Origin: Saezia sanguinis
GTDB taxonomy: Bacteria; Pseudomonadota; Gammaproteobacteria; Burkholderiales; Burkholderiaceae_C
NCBI RefSeq assembly: GCF_003991585.1
Contig: NZ_PQSP01000007.1
Location: 62,001-126,000, forward strand
Length of the DNA stretch: 64,000 nucleotides
Direction of reading: 5' to 3'
Shown here: positions 1-10,643 of the stretch, in pieces
Position numbering within the stretch: the first letter of the stretch is position 1
Layout of the letters: every line of letters starts with the position of its first letter
Translations under genes and position numbers: made by a program
Notes under the pieces: model-generated
Database searches by the model: none
The model's input: only the letters and a program-made list of their open reading frames with translations
What the model was told of the DNA's origin: nothing

Positions 1-918
1 ATACTGGCCATTGGTGATTTCTCTGGCACCATCGAAACCATCAAGCAGATTGATCCGGACAATATCAACATGTTCAAAGGCATATTTGATAACGGCTTCA
101 TTCCGGGCATGGTGATCTTCCTTTCGCTTGTTGGCTGGGGCCTGGGTTACGTCGGGCAGCCGCATATTCTGGTGCGCTTCATGGCGGCCAAATCAGTCAA
201 AACCATGAAAAGCGCCCGCCGCATCGGCATGACCTGGATGATTCTGTGCCTGGCCGGTGCGGTAGCCGTCGGGTTCTTTGGCATTGGTTACTTTGCCCAG
301 CATCCGGAACTGGCCGGCCCGGTTACCAATACCGTGGCGGGTGACAACAAGCATGAAGCCATCTTTTTGGAACTGGTCAAACTGCTGTTCAACCCATGGG
401 TTGGCGGTGTGGTGCTCTCCGGCGTGCTGGCTGCGGTCATGAGCACCCTGAGCTGCCAGTTGCTGGTATGCTCCAGCGCCCTGACAGAAGACCTCTATAA
501 AGGCTTTGTGCGCCCCAATGCCAGCCAGAAAGAACTGGTCTGGTTTGGCCGTGCCATGGTGCTGGTCATTGCGCTGGTGGCCATCGCCATTGCCTACAAC
601 CCGCAAAGCAAAGTGCTGGGACTGGTTTCCAATGCATGGGCCGGGTTTGGCGCATCATTCGGCCCGGTCATTGTGCTTTCGCTGTTATGGAAACGCATTA
701 CCCGCAACGGCGCACTGGCCGGAATGCTGGTCGGCGCACTGACCGTGATCGTCTGGATTGCCAATGACAAATTCGGCACCGGGCTGTACGAAATCATTCC
801 CGGCTTCCTGTTCAGCTGCATTGCCATTGTGGTGGTCAGCCTGATGGGTAAAGAACCTTCCGCATCCATCCAGAAACGCTTTGAAGAAGCAGACCGGCAA
901 TACAAGCTGGAAAAATAA
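1..918 (+). CDS. putP: Sodium/proline symporter PutP, C-terminal part (5' end outside window)
   Basis: Inner-membrane Na+/solute symporter of the SSS family, importing proline with sodium. The frame is already open at base 1, so the gene begins before the window; about 305 C-terminal residues are visible, with roughly seven membrane segments. The run around LAAVMSTLSCQLLVCSSALT followed by EDLYKGF is a PutP hallmark and separates it from pantothenate or acetate symporters of the same family. The tail is short and charged (FEEADRQYKLEK), as expected for a cytoplasmic C-terminus. A good terminator follows, so it probably ends its own transcript. Substrate assignment to proline is family inference. 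Confidence 0.93.
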   Translation: MLAIGDFSGTIETIKQIDPDNINMFKGIFDNGFIPGMVIFLSLVGWGLGYVGQPHILVRFMAAKSVKTMKSARRIGMTWMILCLAGAVAVGFFGIGYFAQHPELAGPVTNTVAGDNKHEAIFLELVKLLFNPWVGGVVLSGVLAAVMSTLSCQLLVCSSALTEDLYKGFVRPNASQKELVWFGRAMVLVIALVAIAIAYNPQSKVLGLVSNAWAGFGASFGPVIVLSLLWKRITRNGALAGMLVGALTVIVWIANDKFGTGLYEIIPGFLFSCIAIVVVSLMGKEPSASIQKRFEEADRQYKLEK

Positions 919-968
919 ATACCAGTAAATAACATTTACTGCGCTTTACCATCTTTTCCAAAGCTTTA

Positions 969-1000
969 AAGCCCTGGCAGCAACAGTTGCCGGGGCTTTT
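969..1000 (+). terminator. Rho-independent terminator after putP
   Basis: A 9-bp stem (GCCCTGGCA pairing with TGCCGGGGC, one G-T pair) with an 8-base loop, followed by TTTT. It lies about 50 bases past the putP stop. The stem is preceded by AAA on the other strand, so it may also serve the convergent GNAT gene. Confidence 0.8.
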
Positions 1001-1049
1001 CACATGCCAAGCTACACCTTGCTTCAAACAGCCGGCGCATTCAGCTTTA

Positions 1050-1592
1050 TCAATGCAACTGCATCCACTCTTCCCGCGTGATTTCCCAGACTTGGGTTGG
1101 CAATACCCCTGACACATAACGCTTGTCTGTCATGCCGATCTGACGCATGCCGCTGTGCTCGGAAATTTTGACAGAAGCCACATTATCAATGGCCTTGTAC
1201 ACACGCAGGCGCGGCTTTTGCAGCACCTCAAACCAGAACGCTGTCACGCAGGCACAGGCTTGTGTCGCCAGCCCCTGGCGCTGCCATGGTGGTGCAATCC
1301 AGAAGCCCCGGTTTTCATCTTCCCTGTCATGCAGACTGATCACGCCGATTAAATCGGCCGGCTGCCGTTTGTGCCGGATAGACCAGTACCAGCCCCGTCC
1401 GGCCGCCACATCCGGCTGCACAACATCACAGATAAACCTCTGTGCACCATCGGCCGGATAAGGCCATGGCACCACATCGGACAAAAACCGCACAATGCCC
1501 CACTGTGGAAACAATGCCTGCACCGCCGGTGCATCTTCGGGCACCAGCGGATATAAGCATAACTGCGGCGTTTCAAGTACGGGAACAGGCAT
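1050..1592 (-). CDS. GNAT family N-acetyltransferase (RimJ/RimL type)
   Basis: A 180-residue cytoplasmic acyl-CoA N-acyltransferase. The RimJ/RimL-like pattern is visible: an N-terminal LETPQLCLYPLVPEDAPAV, a central GVISLHD strand, the acetyl-CoA loop PPWQRQGLATQA and a C-terminal SGMRQIGM segment. Acceptor unknown; relatives acetylate ribosomal protein N-termini, antibiotics or small amines. I chose the ATG at 1592 over a longer frame starting at 1697, because AAAGGA lies 9-10 bases upstream and family members begin just before LETPRL. It is convergent with putP and downstream of DUF4149 on the same strand, about 120 bases away. Confidence 0.82.
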   Translation of the reverse strand: MPVPVLETPQLCLYPLVPEDAPAVQALFPQWGIVRFLSDVVPWPYPADGAQRFICDVVQPDVAAGRGWYWSIRHKRQPADLIGVISLHDREDENRGFWIAPPWQRQGLATQACACVTAFWFEVLQKPRLRVYKAIDNVASVKISEHSGMRQIGMTDKRYVSGVLPTQVWEITREEWMQLH

Positions 1593-1714
1593 ACCGAAAT
1601 AATCCTTTTGTGAATGTTGTAACGCCAGCGGCAAAACAGGCATATACACAGATGCAGTAAATACAAAAAAAGAGCCGTCAGGCCCTTTTGCTCTCATAGC
1701 GCCAAAAGGCGGAC

Positions 1715-2215
1715 TCAGTCCTGCGCCTCGTCTTCTTCAGGCTCCGGCTTGATCGCTGACTCTATGCCCTGTGGCTTTTGCACCGGTTTATACAAACTCC
1801 AGTTCAGTGCCAGCACACATGCAATCTCCAGCATGTAAATCGTCGTTGAAATACCGTGCAAGGCACCAAAAGGCAAAGCACCAGGCCCTACATCGCGCGC
1901 ATGCGCCACCATCGGAAACACCACAAACTGTCCGACAATTGCCAGCGCCAGCGCCGCCAGCACCCACAGCATGGGCGCATTGGGCGTATTGAAACCGGCA
2001 CGTTTATTGACACGCCGCACCAGCAGCAAAATAATGGCACCCAGCGCCAGGCTGATATAGGCTGTAATGGCAAATGTATCACCGGCAATGGTGCCGGCAA
2101 ACTTGCGCTGATCTGGCAGCATTCTGAAAATAACCGGCGCGCTCACATAGCCCACGCCGATCATGACACCGGCCCACAATCCGGCCAATGTCGCAGCCAG
2201 GTGCTGCAATTTCAT
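1715..2215 (-). CDS. DUF4149 (TMEM205-like) membrane protein
   Basis: A 166-residue inner-membrane protein with four predicted hydrophobic segments (about residues 8-30, 48-66, 82-102, 122-142) and an acidic cytoplasmic tail ([10 protein letters not shown]). The opening pattern [21 protein letters not shown] and the later [14 protein letters not shown] fit the DUF4149 family; biochemical role unknown. The start codon overlaps the greA stop as ATGA, so translation is probably coupled. The greA-DUF4149 pair is a conserved Burkholderiales arrangement. Confidence 0.85.
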   Translation of the reverse strand: MKLQHLAATLAGLWAGVMIGVGYVSAPVIFRMLPDQRKFAGTIAGDTFAITAYISLALGAIILLLVRRVNKRAGFNTPNAPMLWVLAALALAIVGQFVVFPMVAHARDVGPGALPFGALHGISTTIYMLEIACVLALNWSLYKPVQKPQGIESAIKPEPEEDEAQD

Positions 2216-2688
2216 TTGTAGAACACTTCCAGAATTTCAAAGCTGCGCAGGCCGCCCGGTGCCTGGTATTCAGCCACATCACCGGCCTCTTTGGTAATCA
2301 GCGCGCGCGCAATCGGCGAGCCAACCGAAACCCGGCCTTCTTTAATATCGGCTTCATCTTCACCGACAATCTGGTACGTCACATTCTTGCCCGAGTCCTG
2401 GTCTTCCAGCACCACGGTGGCACCAAACACCACCCGGCCATCTGCCTGCAAGGCCGATGGGTCAATCACCTGTGCCTGTGCCAGCTTGGACTCAATCTCG
2501 GCAATACGGCCTTCGATAAAACCCTGCTTTTCCTTGGCCGCTTCGTACTCGGCATTTTCTGACAAGTCGCCCTGTGCGCGTGCCTCGGCAATCGCCTGCA
2601 CAATTGCAGGACGCTCCACGCTCTTCAAGCGCTGCAGCTCAGCTTTCAACAACTCGGCCCCACGTAATGTCAATGGAACGGTCGCCAT
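2212..2688 (-). CDS. greA: Transcription elongation factor GreA
   Basis: Binds the RNA polymerase secondary channel and stimulates cleavage of backtracked transcripts. 158 residues, the normal length: an N-terminal coiled coil (about 10-75) with the tip motif GDLSENAEY carrying D41 and E44, which chelate the catalytic Mg2+, then an FKBP-like C-terminal domain with the usual [18 protein letters not shown] stretch. The ATG at 2688 has GAGGAG nine bases upstream; an in-frame upstream start is not needed. It normally follows carB directly in this order, but here about 3 kb of extra DNA separates them. Confidence 0.97.
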   Translation of the reverse strand: MATVPLTLRGAELLKAELQRLKSVERPAIVQAIAEARAQGDLSENAEYEAAKEKQGFIEGRIAEIESKLAQAQVIDPSALQADGRVVFGATVVLEDQDSGKNVTYQIVGEDEADIKEGRVSVGSPIARALITKEAGDVAEYQAPGGLRSFEILEVFYK

Positions 2689-2737
2689 AACACTGTACTC
2701 CTCAAACAAAAATCAAATTCTTCATCATCAAAAAGAA

Positions 2738-2765
2738 CCGCCGCCAGCGTTGCGACTGGCGGCGG
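2738..2765 (-). terminator. Strong hairpin with T-run upstream of greA
   Basis: A perfect 10-bp GC-rich stem (CCGCCGCCAG/CTGGCGGCGG) with an 8-base loop. Read on the minus strand it is followed by TTCTTTTTG, the form of a Rho-independent terminator. It sits between the 2859-3365 ORF and greA, so greA should have its own promoter in the 50 bases that follow. Confidence 0.8.
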
Positions 2766-2858
2766 CACGCTTGGTACTGATACAAATTAACTATGCGCTG
2801 GCTGGCATGTTGCCATGCCAGCTAAAAATCCTGTCTTTAACATCACACGCCTTTGTGC

Positions 2859-3365
2859 TTATATTGCAATCAGCCATCGAGTTGCATTGGTACTCAAATT
2901 ATTTCGGCAGGCAAAGCTAGCCCCTGCATTACTGCCATACATGTTATATATGATAGACCAAATCACCGCAAGTGTGCAAGCCCTTCCCTCATTTAAGGGA
3001 ACTTCGTGCCAATAATGTACGGAAAATCCGCCTTTTTCAATACCGTCTCGGTCAATCCAAAACGTATCCTTGCCACTTACAAATACCATGTTATGGGCAG
3101 ACGCTGTCATTAAAATGACTTCAACCTTATCTTCCTGCGCCATACACCGTATATGCAGATTGTTATCCGAATCACAATCGGCACTTTCAATTTTAATATT
3201 TTCGGCAGCATTCAAAAACTGTTCTATTTTTTGCAGATCGTCGCAATCCGCTTGTAACAGTTGAGCCTTTTGCGCATCAAACCTTTTCATCGGCTTTTCC
3301 ATATCCTCTACTGACAGTGGCTGTTTCATACAAGTGAGTGTCTGCATCAACTGATCTTTTGCCAA
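2859..3365 (-). CDS. Hypothetical protein, start unclear, possibly 5'-truncated
   Basis: I do not recognise the family. The frame is open from a stop at 3471-3473 down to 2859, but no ATG occurs in its first third; the nominal start is a TTG at 3365 without a good ribosome site. The upstream codons read as plausible protein (QEIDHCLKVKEQQWHY...), suggesting a gene that has lost its 5' end, perhaps including a signal peptide. The body is hydrophilic with several cysteines. Alternative internal ATGs exist near residues 7, 13 and 22. It lies in the extra segment between carB and greA, next to the AT-rich acyltransferase. Could be a remnant. Confidence 0.4.
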   Translation of the reverse strand: MAKDQLMQTLTCMKQPLSVEDMEKPMKRFDAQKAQLLQADCDDLQKIEQFLNAAENIKIESADCDSDNNLHIRCMAQEDKVEVILMTASAHNMVFVSGKDTFWIDRDGIEKGGFSVHYWHEVPLNEGRACTLAVIWSIIYNMYGSNAGASFACRNNLSTNATRWLIAI

Positions 3366-3594
3366 TGCCTGCCGCGAATAATGCCACTGCTGTTCCTTGA
3401 CTTTCAGACAATGGTCAATCTCCTGGGAACTATTATTGATAGTTGACTTCTGTCTTCCAGAGTTTCTGGTTTAGTTGTGCCGGCCTGACAGAGCTTCCAT
3501 TACTCACCCAAAGATGGAGAGTTTTCGCCTGTATAAAACATAACACTGTGATTTGATACCAGTGCCAAGTAATGGCACAAACACATTATGTCGC

Positions 3595-5517
3595 TCAATC
3601 CTCCTGGTTAACCGCTTCAATCACTTGCATGACAAAAGGGGCTACCAGTTTTGATCCATACCAAGAGTAGTGTACGCTGTCACCAAAAATTACTGTGGTT
3701 TGATCTGCATGGCACAAACCTTCTGGGCACAAAATATCAGATACGTCGACAAAATAGACATTCGAATGTGTGGAGGCATAAGTGCGCAATATCTCATTAA
3801 TCCGAAATGCATACGTGTCTTTTACATCATAAACAGAGCCTATCCTCTCTTGACAAATTTGATAAACAAAGTTTGGCCGAAGCATGCAGGACAAAGGTTC
3901 AATACCCCAACGGTAATAAGGGGGTAACCCTAAAAGAATTAACTTCCCTCCACGGATATCACGATGCACATCATCGAAATGCTTAAACAAAAAGCTCCGC
4001 ATTTCCTCATCTGTTTCCACAGTAAAAATTGCACCCGTGTCTTGATCCTGCATCCTTCTGTCTAACACACTGAAATGCATATACCATCCTTGAGCCACAA
4101 CCAAGGGTACACCACTCTCCAGTACATCATTAACGGCTTGACTATATCGATCAAAACATAAGCTTTTCAGCCGGGGAATAATCTTTGTTGTTGATATATG
4201 GCTGGACATAAAGCATCCAGGATAATAAATAGCATCTACAAATTTCCCACTATTTCTTAAGGTGTTATTTAAGCCTGTTTTTAAATGCCCTATCTGACTA
4301 TCTCCCATCAAAACAGCTGTTTTAATACCATTTGAATCACCAAACACAGAAATTAAATTTTCCGGCTCTTCCGTGTCTGAATTCCGATACTCAGACAACA
4401 TGTACTTTTCAGTATCAACTCTCCAACTGTAATTTAAAACACCATTATTTATAAAAATAAGCATCAATATCAAACATAAAAACTTCAACGCACTTTTCAA
4501 TAAATTAACCGAATTGATTGAAAAATTTTTTACATTGTATTTTTTTTCAACAAATTTATATAAAATACCAGAAATCAATATAGAAATTAATATTAATATC
4601 AATTTATCATAAACATACAAGTCTCTAAATATATAATATTTATAGATTAAAATTAAAGGCCAATGAACAAGATATAAGGAGTATGAGATTTTTCCAATAT
4701 ACACTAAAAATTTTAACCGAAAAATCTTTCCTGCAATTGAATGCTGAGCTCCCCAAATACATCCCACAGCGCCCAAACAAGGAAGCAATGCAGCCGTTCC
4801 TGGAAAAGAAATCGGTGGTTCATATATTATAGCTGGACTTAATACAAAAATAATCCCAAGAATTAAAACTATATAATAAAAAAAAGACCTAATTTTTTTA
4901 TTATACAAAAAAATTAAAAGTGTGCCTAAACTCAATTCAAAAATACGAAATGGAAGTAAGTAATAAGCAGCAGCCTGATCTGACTTTAAAATATATTCTG
5001 ACAAAAAAACAGAGCATATTGTTATTATAAAAACAACAATATAAAAATATTTTTTACAATATTTTATTAAAAAAATTATTATAAATGGCCATAACAAATA
5101 AAACTGCCATTCAACTCCCAGTGACCATGTATGCAAAAAAGTTTGCTGATCTGCTGAAACATCAAAGTAGTTTTGATGTTTGTAATAATATATATTAGAT
5201 ATAGAAAATAAAGCATATACAGCAGTTTTTATGGTGTTTTTCAAATAAAACGGATCTGCTATTAAAAAACAAATAATACACGTCAGTAAAACAACAACGA
5301 TGAGAGCAGGATACAATCTTAAAATTCGACGTATATAAAACTTAATAAATGAAAACTGGTTATCGTTAATAATAATAGATGTTATGAGAAAACCAGAAAT
5401 TACAAAAAATACATCAACGCCAATATACCCACCTGGAAAGCCTAAATCTAAATGACAAAATAATACCAGCAATACAGCTACTGCTCTGAGGCCATCCACT
5501 TCTGGTTTATATGTCAT
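3595..5517 (-). CDS. Acyltransferase-3 / SGNH O-acyltransferase (OafA/OatA-like)
   Basis: A 640-residue membrane enzyme that would transfer acetyl groups to an extracytoplasmic glycan such as LPS O-antigen or peptidoglycan. The first ~370 residues form about ten membrane helices with the family blocks EVDGLRAVAVLLVLFCH, GGYIGVDVFFVISGFLIT and WSLGVEWQFYLLWP. The C-terminal part is a periplasmic SGNH domain: VLMGDSQIGH carries the catalytic Ser, and GDSVHYSWYG near the end carries the Asp-His pair. Base composition is far more AT-rich than its neighbours, with poly-Ile/Lys/Tyr codons, and it splits the usual carB-greA order, so recent horizontal acquisition is likely. Acceptor glycan unknown; no LPS or capsule gene is near. 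Confidence 0.9.
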   Translation of the reverse strand: MTYKPEVDGLRAVAVLLVLFCHLDLGFPGGYIGVDVFFVISGFLITSIIINDNQFSFIKFYIRRILRLYPALIVVVLLTCIICFLIADPFYLKNTIKTAVYALFSISNIYYYKHQNYFDVSADQQTFLHTWSLGVEWQFYLLWPFIIIFLIKYCKKYFYIVVFIITICSVFLSEYILKSDQAAAYYLLPFRIFELSLGTLLIFLYNKKIRSFFYYIVLILGIIFVLSPAIIYEPPISFPGTAALLPCLGAVGCIWGAQHSIAGKIFRLKFLVYIGKISYSLYLVHWPLILIYKYYIFRDLYVYDKLILILISILISGILYKFVEKKYNVKNFSINSVNLLKSALKFLCLILMLIFINNGVLNYSWRVDTEKYMLSEYRNSDTEEPENLISVFGDSNGIKTAVLMGDSQIGHLKTGLNNTLRNSGKFVDAIYYPGCFMSSHISTTKIIPRLKSLCFDRYSQAVNDVLESGVPLVVAQGWYMHFSVLDRRMQDQDTGAIFTVETDEEMRSFLFKHFDDVHRDIRGGKLILLGLPPYYRWGIEPLSCMLRPNFVYQICQERIGSVYDVKDTYAFRINEILRTYASTHSNVYFVDVSDILCPEGLCHADQTTVIFGDSVHYSWYGSKLVAPFVMQVIEAVNQED

Positions 5518-5607
5518 ATCAATTCAGGTTTAAAAAATATTCGGTACGCTCATATGATTATATTGCCATTATTTTTATTAATTTACATGGCGTTCATCGA
5601 AGAGCAG

Positions 5608-5634
5608 AAACGGCCTGTAATTAACAGGCCGTTT
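5608..5634 (-). terminator. Terminator after carB
   Basis: An 11-bp perfect stem (AAACGGCCTGT/ACAGGCCGTTT) with a 5-base AATTA loop lies 25 bases past the carB stop. T-rich sequence flanks it on either strand, so it could work in both directions. It separates carB from the acyltransferase, which therefore is not part of the car transcript. Confidence 0.8.
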
Positions 5635-5658
5635 CCGTTACAACATATCAACAAAGCA

Positions 5659-8600
5659 TCAATGCAACTTCTTGTGCAACTCCTGCAATGAATACACCTG
5701 CAACTCTTCGTTGCCATGCTCCATCGCTTCGGTCACCGCTTCGGCACCTGCCATCGTGGTGTAGTAAGTCACACGCTCAGCCAGTGCAGCCATACGGATC
5801 TGGCGCGAGTCGGCAATCGCCACTCGCGTTTCATCCACCGTGGTAAATATCATTGCAATTTCGCCGGCCTTGATCGCGTCCACAATGTGCGGGCGGCCAT
5901 CCTTCACCTTGTTGATCACGGTTACCGGTACGCCGGCTTCGCTGATAGCGGCCGCAGTGCCTTTGGTTGCCATGATCTGAAAGCCCAGCCCGCTGAGCGT
6001 TTTTGCAATGGCCGCGGCACGGTGTTTGTCGCTGTCTTTCACGGTAATGCAGATGGTTCCCTGCTTGGGCAGTTTGCTGCCTGCACCGAGCTGGCTCTTG
6101 AGCATGGCTTCGGCAAATGTACGGCCCACGCCCATCACCTCGCCGGTAGAGCGCATTTCCGGCCCTAAGATTGGGTCCACTCCATGGAAACGGCTGAATG
6201 GGAACACCGCCTCTTTCACCGAGAAATAAGGCGGAATCACCTCGCGCGGCGTTTTGCCATCGGGCAGTTTCTGCTCTTTCAGTTTATCGCCCACCATGCA
6301 GCGCGCGGCAATCTTGGCCAGCGGCTGGCTAGTTGCCTTGGATACAAACGGCACCGTACGTGAAGCACGTGGGTTCACCTCCAGCACAAACACGGTGGCA
6401 TGCTCCTGCCCGTTTTCCTGGCGGATCTGAATGGCAAACTGCACATTCATCAGCCCCACCACTTTCAGCCCCTTGGCCATTGCAATGGTCTGGCGGCGCA
6501 GTTCATCCTGCAGGTCTTTCGACAAGGTATCCGGCGGCAGTGAACATGCCGAATCACCAGAGTGCACCCCGGCCTGTTCAATGTGTTCCATGATGCCGCC
6601 AATGATCACGTCATCGCCATCGCTGATCGCATCCACATCCACTTCAATGGCATCATCCAGGAAGCGGTCCAGCAGCACCGGAGAATCTTCCGACACCTTG
6701 ACCGCCTCGCGCATATAGCGTTCCAGATCTTTCTCGCCGTGCACAATTTCCATTGCACGTCCGCCCAGCACATAGCTGGGGCGCACCACCAGCGGGTAGC
6801 CGATTTCAGCGGCTTTCTCTTTGGCTTCGCCCTCACTGTGCGCGATGCGGTTGGGCGGCTGACGCAGACCCAACTGGTTAAGCAGTTGCTGAAAGCGTTC
6901 ACGGTCTTCCGCCATGTCGATTGAATCGGGTGTCGTGCCCACAATCGGCACACCATTGGCTTCCAGCCCCAGGCACAGTTTCAGCGGGGTCTGCCCGCCA
7001 TACTGCACAATCACGCCAGCCGGTTTTTCCACTGCGACGATTTCCAGCACATCTTCCAGCGTCACCGGTTCAAAATACAGTCGGTCTGAAGTGTCATAGT
7101 CGGTTGACACGGTTTCCGGGTTGCAGTTGACCATGATGGTTTCATAACCGTCTTCACGCATGGCAAGCGCGGCATGCACACAGCAATAGTCAAACTCAAT
7201 GCCCTGCCCGATGCGGTTCGGCCCGCCACCAAGCACCATGATTTTTTTCTTGTCGCTCGGGCGTGCTTCGCACTCGTCGTCATAGGTCGAGTACATGTAC
7301 GCGGTCTGCGTGGCAAACTCGGCCGCACAGGTATCGACCCGCTTGTACACCGGACGGATATTCATCTGGTGCCGCGCTTTGCGCACATCGTCCTGCTTGA
7401 CACCCAGCAGCTTGGCAAGTCGCTTGTCGGAAAAACCTTTCTGTTTCAGAAAGCGCAGTTCCTGCGTGCTCAGGCTATCCAGTGTCCGGCCCTGCAGCGC
7501 TTTTTCCAGCGCAATCAGTTCCTCAATCTGCGCCAAAAACCAGCGGTCAATATGTGTTTCTTCATACACTTCTTCCAGCGTCATGCCAAGGCGGAAAGCA
7601 TCCCCCACAAACAGGATACGCTCCGGCCCGGGCTCACCGATTTCTTCGATGATTTCATCTTCATCGGTGCTGCGTTCATCCAGCCCGTTGATACCGGTTT
7701 CCAGGCCACGCAGTGCCTTCTGGAAACTTTCCTGGAAGGTGCGGCCAATCGCCATCACTTCACCCACCGACTTCATCTGTGTGGTCAGGTGCGCATCGGC
7801 AGCCGGGAATTTTTCAAACGCAAAACGCGGAATCTTGGTTACCACATAATCAATGGTCGGCTCAAACGATGCCGGCGTGGCCCCACCCGTAATGTCGTTG
7901 CGCAGTTCATCCAGCGTATAACCCACCGCCAGCTTGGCGGCAATTTTGGCAATCGGAAAACCAGTGGCTTTGGAAGCCAGTGCCGACGAGCGCGACACAC
8001 GCGGGTTCATCTCAATCACAATCATGCGGCCGTTTTCCGGGTTCACCGAAAACTGCACGTTGGAGCCGCCCGTTTCCACGCCGATTTCGCGCAGAATCGC
8101 AATCGACGCATCGCGCATGATCTGGTATTCTTTATCCGTCAGTGTCTGCGCAGGTGCAACTGTGATCGAATCTCCGGTGTGAACGCCCATCGGGTCTAGG
8201 TTTTCAATCGAACACACAATGATGCAGTTGTCCGCCTTGTCGCGCACCACTTCCATCTCGTATTCTTTCCAGCCGATCAGTGACTCTTCAATCAGCAGCT
8301 CGCGCACCGGGGAGAGGTCCAGCCCGTTGCGGCAGATCTCTTCAAACTCTTCCGGGTTATAGGCAATACCGCCGCCGGTACCGCCCAGCGTGAAGCTGGG
8401 GCGAATCACCACCGGAAAGCCGTTCGAGCCGGTCAGCTCCTTGATCTGGCGCTGTACCGTCCACGCTTCATCCAGCGAGTGTGCCACGCCCGATTTGGCC
8501 GACTCCAGCCCGATGCGGGTCATCGCATCTTTGAACTTCTGGCGATCCTCTGCTTTTTCAATCGCATGTTCATTGGCGCCGATCATCTCCACGCCGTATT

Positions 8601-8928
8601 TGGCCAGCACGCCGTTGCGGTGCAGTTCCAGCGCGCAGTTCAGCGCGGTCTGCCCGCCCATGGTGGGCAGCAGTGCATCGGGGCGCTCTTTTTCAATGAT
8701 TTTTTCCACCACCTGCCAGGTAATCGGCTCAATGTAGGTGGCGTCCGCCGTATCGGGGTCGGTCATGATCGTCGCCGGGTTCGAATTCACCAAAACCACG
8801 CGGAAGCCTTCCTGGCGCAGTGCTTTACACGCCTGCGCTCCCGAATAGTCGAACTCGCACGCCTGACCAATCACGATCGGGCCGGCACCAATGATCAAAA
8901 TACTTTTTATGTCTGTGCGCTTGGGCAT
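5659..8928 (-). CDS. carB: Carbamoyl-phosphate synthase large subunit CarB
   Basis: Makes carbamoyl phosphate from bicarbonate, ammonia (delivered by CarA) and two ATP for pyrimidine and arginine synthesis. 1089 residues, normal length. Two tandem ATP-grasp synthetase halves are clear: the first opens with [20 protein letters not shown], the second with [19 protein letters not shown] near residue 567. An oligomerisation domain lies between them, and a C-terminal MGS-like allosteric domain begins near residue 950. It starts at an ATG 198 bases after carA. It supplies anabolic carbamoyl phosphate, in contrast to the catabolic use proposed for the allantoin cluster about 5 kb away. Confidence 0.98.
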   Translation of the reverse strand: MPKRTDIKSILIIGAGPIVIGQACEFDYSGAQACKALRQEGFRVVLVNSNPATIMTDPDTADATYIEPITWQVVEKIIEKERPDALLPTMGGQTALNCALELHRNGVLAKYGVEMIGANEHAIEKAEDRQKFKDAMTRIGLESAKSGVAHSLDEAWTVQRQIKELTGSNGFPVVIRPSFTLGGTGGGIAYNPEEFEEICRNGLDLSPVRELLIEESLIGWKEYEMEVVRDKADNCIIVCSIENLDPMGVHTGDSITVAPAQTLTDKEYQIMRDASIAILREIGVETGGSNVQFSVNPENGRMIVIEMNPRVSRSSALASKATGFPIAKIAAKLAVGYTLDELRNDITGGATPASFEPTIDYVVTKIPRFAFEKFPAADAHLTTQMKSVGEVMAIGRTFQESFQKALRGLETGINGLDERSTDEDEIIEEIGEPGPERILFVGDAFRLGMTLEEVYEETHIDRWFLAQIEELIALEKALQGRTLDSLSTQELRFLKQKGFSDKRLAKLLGVKQDDVRKARHQMNIRPVYKRVDTCAAEFATQTAYMYSTYDDECEARPSDKKKIMVLGGGPNRIGQGIEFDYCCVHAALAMREDGYETIMVNCNPETVSTDYDTSDRLYFEPVTLEDVLEIVAVEKPAGVIVQYGGQTPLKLCLGLEANGVPIVGTTPDSIDMAEDRERFQQLLNQLGLRQPPNRIAHSEGEAKEKAAEIGYPLVVRPSYVLGGRAMEIVHGEKDLERYMREAVKVSEDSPVLLDRFLDDAIEVDVDAISDGDDVIIGGIMEHIEQAGVHSGDSACSLPPDTLSKDLQDELRRQTIAMAKGLKVVGLMNVQFAIQIRQENGQEHATVFVLEVNPRASRTVPFVSKATSQPLAKIAARCMVGDKLKEQKLPDGKTPREVIPPYFSVKEAVFPFSRFHGVDPILGPEMRSTGEVMGVGRTFAEAMLKSQLGAGSKLPKQGTICITVKDSDKHRAAAIAKTLSGLGFQIMATKGTAAAISEAGVPVTVINKVKDGRPHIVDAIKAGEIAMIFTTVDETRVAIADSRQIRMAALAERVTYYTTMAGAEAVTEAMEHGNEELQVYSLQELHKKLH

Positions 8929-8998
8929 GTTATCACTCTAATTTTCCGCTCAGTTTTCGAGCATGTATTTTTCAACTCAAACTCAACTCTGTGCTTGC

Positions 8999-9020
8999 AG
9001 TGCCGGGGCATTCCGGCACT
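8999..9020 (-). other. Hairpin in the carA-carB intergenic region
   Basis: An 8-bp perfect stem (AGTGCCGG/CCGGCACT) with a 6-base loop in the 198-base gap between carA and carB. It lacks a T-run, so it is not a standard terminator. It may be an RNA-processing or mRNA-stability element between the two cistrons. No ORF with a plausible start was seen in the gap. Confidence 0.4.
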
Positions 9021-9126
9021 TCCTATCATTTCCTGCCAGACTTCTTGAACCAATCCGGCAGTCAACACCACAGGCCAGCATCAAACCAGCCCATAGCAAC
9101 ATCAGTTGCACACGGCTACTTCACAC

Positions 9127-10296
9127 TTATCCGCGTCGTGACGACATCAGCGACACAAAGCGGTCAAACAGGTAACCAATATCGTGCGGGCCAGGAGATG
9201 CCTCCGGGTGCCCCTGAAAACTGAATGCCGGCTTGTCGGTACGCTCAATTCCCTGCAAAGTGCCGTCAAACAGACTGACATGCGTGGCACGCAGGTGTGC
9301 CGGCAATGTAGCTGCATCCACCGCAAAACCGTGGTTCTGGCTGGTGATTGATACACGGCCAGAGTCCAGGTCTTTCACCGGGTGGTTGGCACCGTGGTGC
9401 CCGGTTTTCATCTTGAATGTTTTGGCACCGGAAGCCAGCGCCAGAATCTGGTGCCCCAGGCAGATGCCAAAAGTCGGCAAACCGGCATCCACCACCGCAC
9501 GTGCCGCCTCAATCGCATAATCACAAGGCTCGGGGTCGCCCGGTCCGTTGGAAAGAAACACACCATCGGGCGCCATCTTGAATATTTCAGACGCCGGGGT
9601 CTGTGCCGGCACCACCGTCAGGCGGCAACCACGCTCGGCCAGCATGCGCAAAATATTGAACTTAACACCATAGTCATACGCCACCACATGGTAACGCGGC
9701 GCGTTCTGCTCGCCATAACCGCGACCCAGCTTCCATTCGGTCTGGTTCCATGGGTAGGATTCTTTCACGCTCACCACTTTGGCCAGGTCACACCCAGCCA
9801 TGGAAGGTGCCGACCGGGCGGCGGCAACCGCCTGCTCCAGCACATCAGGGGTAGCCTGCTGTCCGGCAGGCAGGGCCAGAATGCAACCGTTCTGCGCGCC
9901 CTTTTCTCGCAGCAAACGCGTGAGCTTGCGCGTATCGAGTCCGGCGATGGCCACCGTATTATGTGCCTGCAAATACTGCGGCAACGTCTGGCTGGCACGG
10001 AAATTGGAATGCAAAAGGGATAAATCCTTGATGATCAGCCCCGCAGCGTGCACTTTTCTGGCTTCACCATCTTCTTCATTGGTACCTACGTTACCGATAT
10101 GCGGGTAGGTCAGCGTCACAAGCTGCTGAAAATAGCTGGGATCGGTCAAAATCTCCTGATAGCCGGTCATCGAAGTGTTAAACACCACCTCTCCGACTGT
10201 GCTGCCAGCAGCGCCGATTGAATAACCATGAAAAACGGTGCCATCTGCGAGCGCCAAAACCGCGGGCGAATGGGATTGGGGCAAAATCGAAGGCAA
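9127..10296 (-). CDS. carA: Carbamoyl-phosphate synthase small subunit CarA
   Basis: Class I glutamine amidotransferase that feeds ammonia to CarB. 389 residues, normal length. The N-terminal half has the CarA-specific [14 protein letters not shown] and [16 protein letters not shown] blocks; the C-terminal half has the nucleophile Cys279 in GICLGHQ and the catalytic His in GHPEASPGP. The initiation codon is TTG at 10296, with GGAG eight bases upstream. No ATG or GTG fits, and homologous proteins begin at this point, so I accept the rare start, which would lower translation. It lies upstream of carB in the same orientation. Confidence 0.96.
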   Translation of the reverse strand: MPSILPQSHSPAVLALADGTVFHGYSIGAAGSTVGEVVFNTSMTGYQEILTDPSYFQQLVTLTYPHIGNVGTNEEDGEARKVHAAGLIIKDLSLLHSNFRASQTLPQYLQAHNTVAIAGLDTRKLTRLLREKGAQNGCILALPAGQQATPDVLEQAVAAARSAPSMAGCDLAKVVSVKESYPWNQTEWKLGRGYGEQNAPRYHVVAYDYGVKFNILRMLAERGCRLTVVPAQTPASEIFKMAPDGVFLSNGPGDPEPCDYAIEAARAVVDAGLPTFGICLGHQILALASGAKTFKMKTGHHGANHPVKDLDSGRVSITSQNHGFAVDAATLPAHLRATHVSLFDGTLQGIERTDKPAFSFQGHPEASPGPHDIGYLFDRFVSLMSSRRG

Positions 10297-10643
10297 GAGA
10301 AAATCTCCAACAGAGTTTTTTTGGGACTTGAAACTGCAACAATGTGAAAAATGTGCAGTTAAACTTCTATATTGTAGCCCAAAACAGCCCCGCTCCCCTG
10401 AGATGCCTTGGAAAACCTGTAAGCTATCGGCTTATTGTTTTCTCTCCCAAAACATCTGACGAGATCTTCAAACACCAGCAAAAACAACTACTTGCAACCC
10501 TGCCTTTATCCACCCGCCTTTCTCAAAGACCATTTTCCCCCGCGTAATTCTGACCGTTTGGCCTCCAAACGGCTGGCAAATGCACCCGCAAATGCCAACC
10601 GGGCCTCAACATCCCTCACTTCATTCCTAAAAGCGCCCCCTGC
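10297..10643. other. Intergenic region upstream of carA
   Basis: No gene seen in about 350 bases. It should hold the carA promoter and leader. A short inverted repeat, CCGTTTGG-CCT-CCAAACGG (10554-10572), lies near the end of the permease gene side and has no T-run. I see no clear PyrR- or ArgR-type site. Confidence 0.5.

Noticed and set aside
7174..8199. 341-codon plus-strand frame
   Set aside because: Antisense to carB; His/Arg/Gln-rich composition typical of a shadow frame, no ribosome site.
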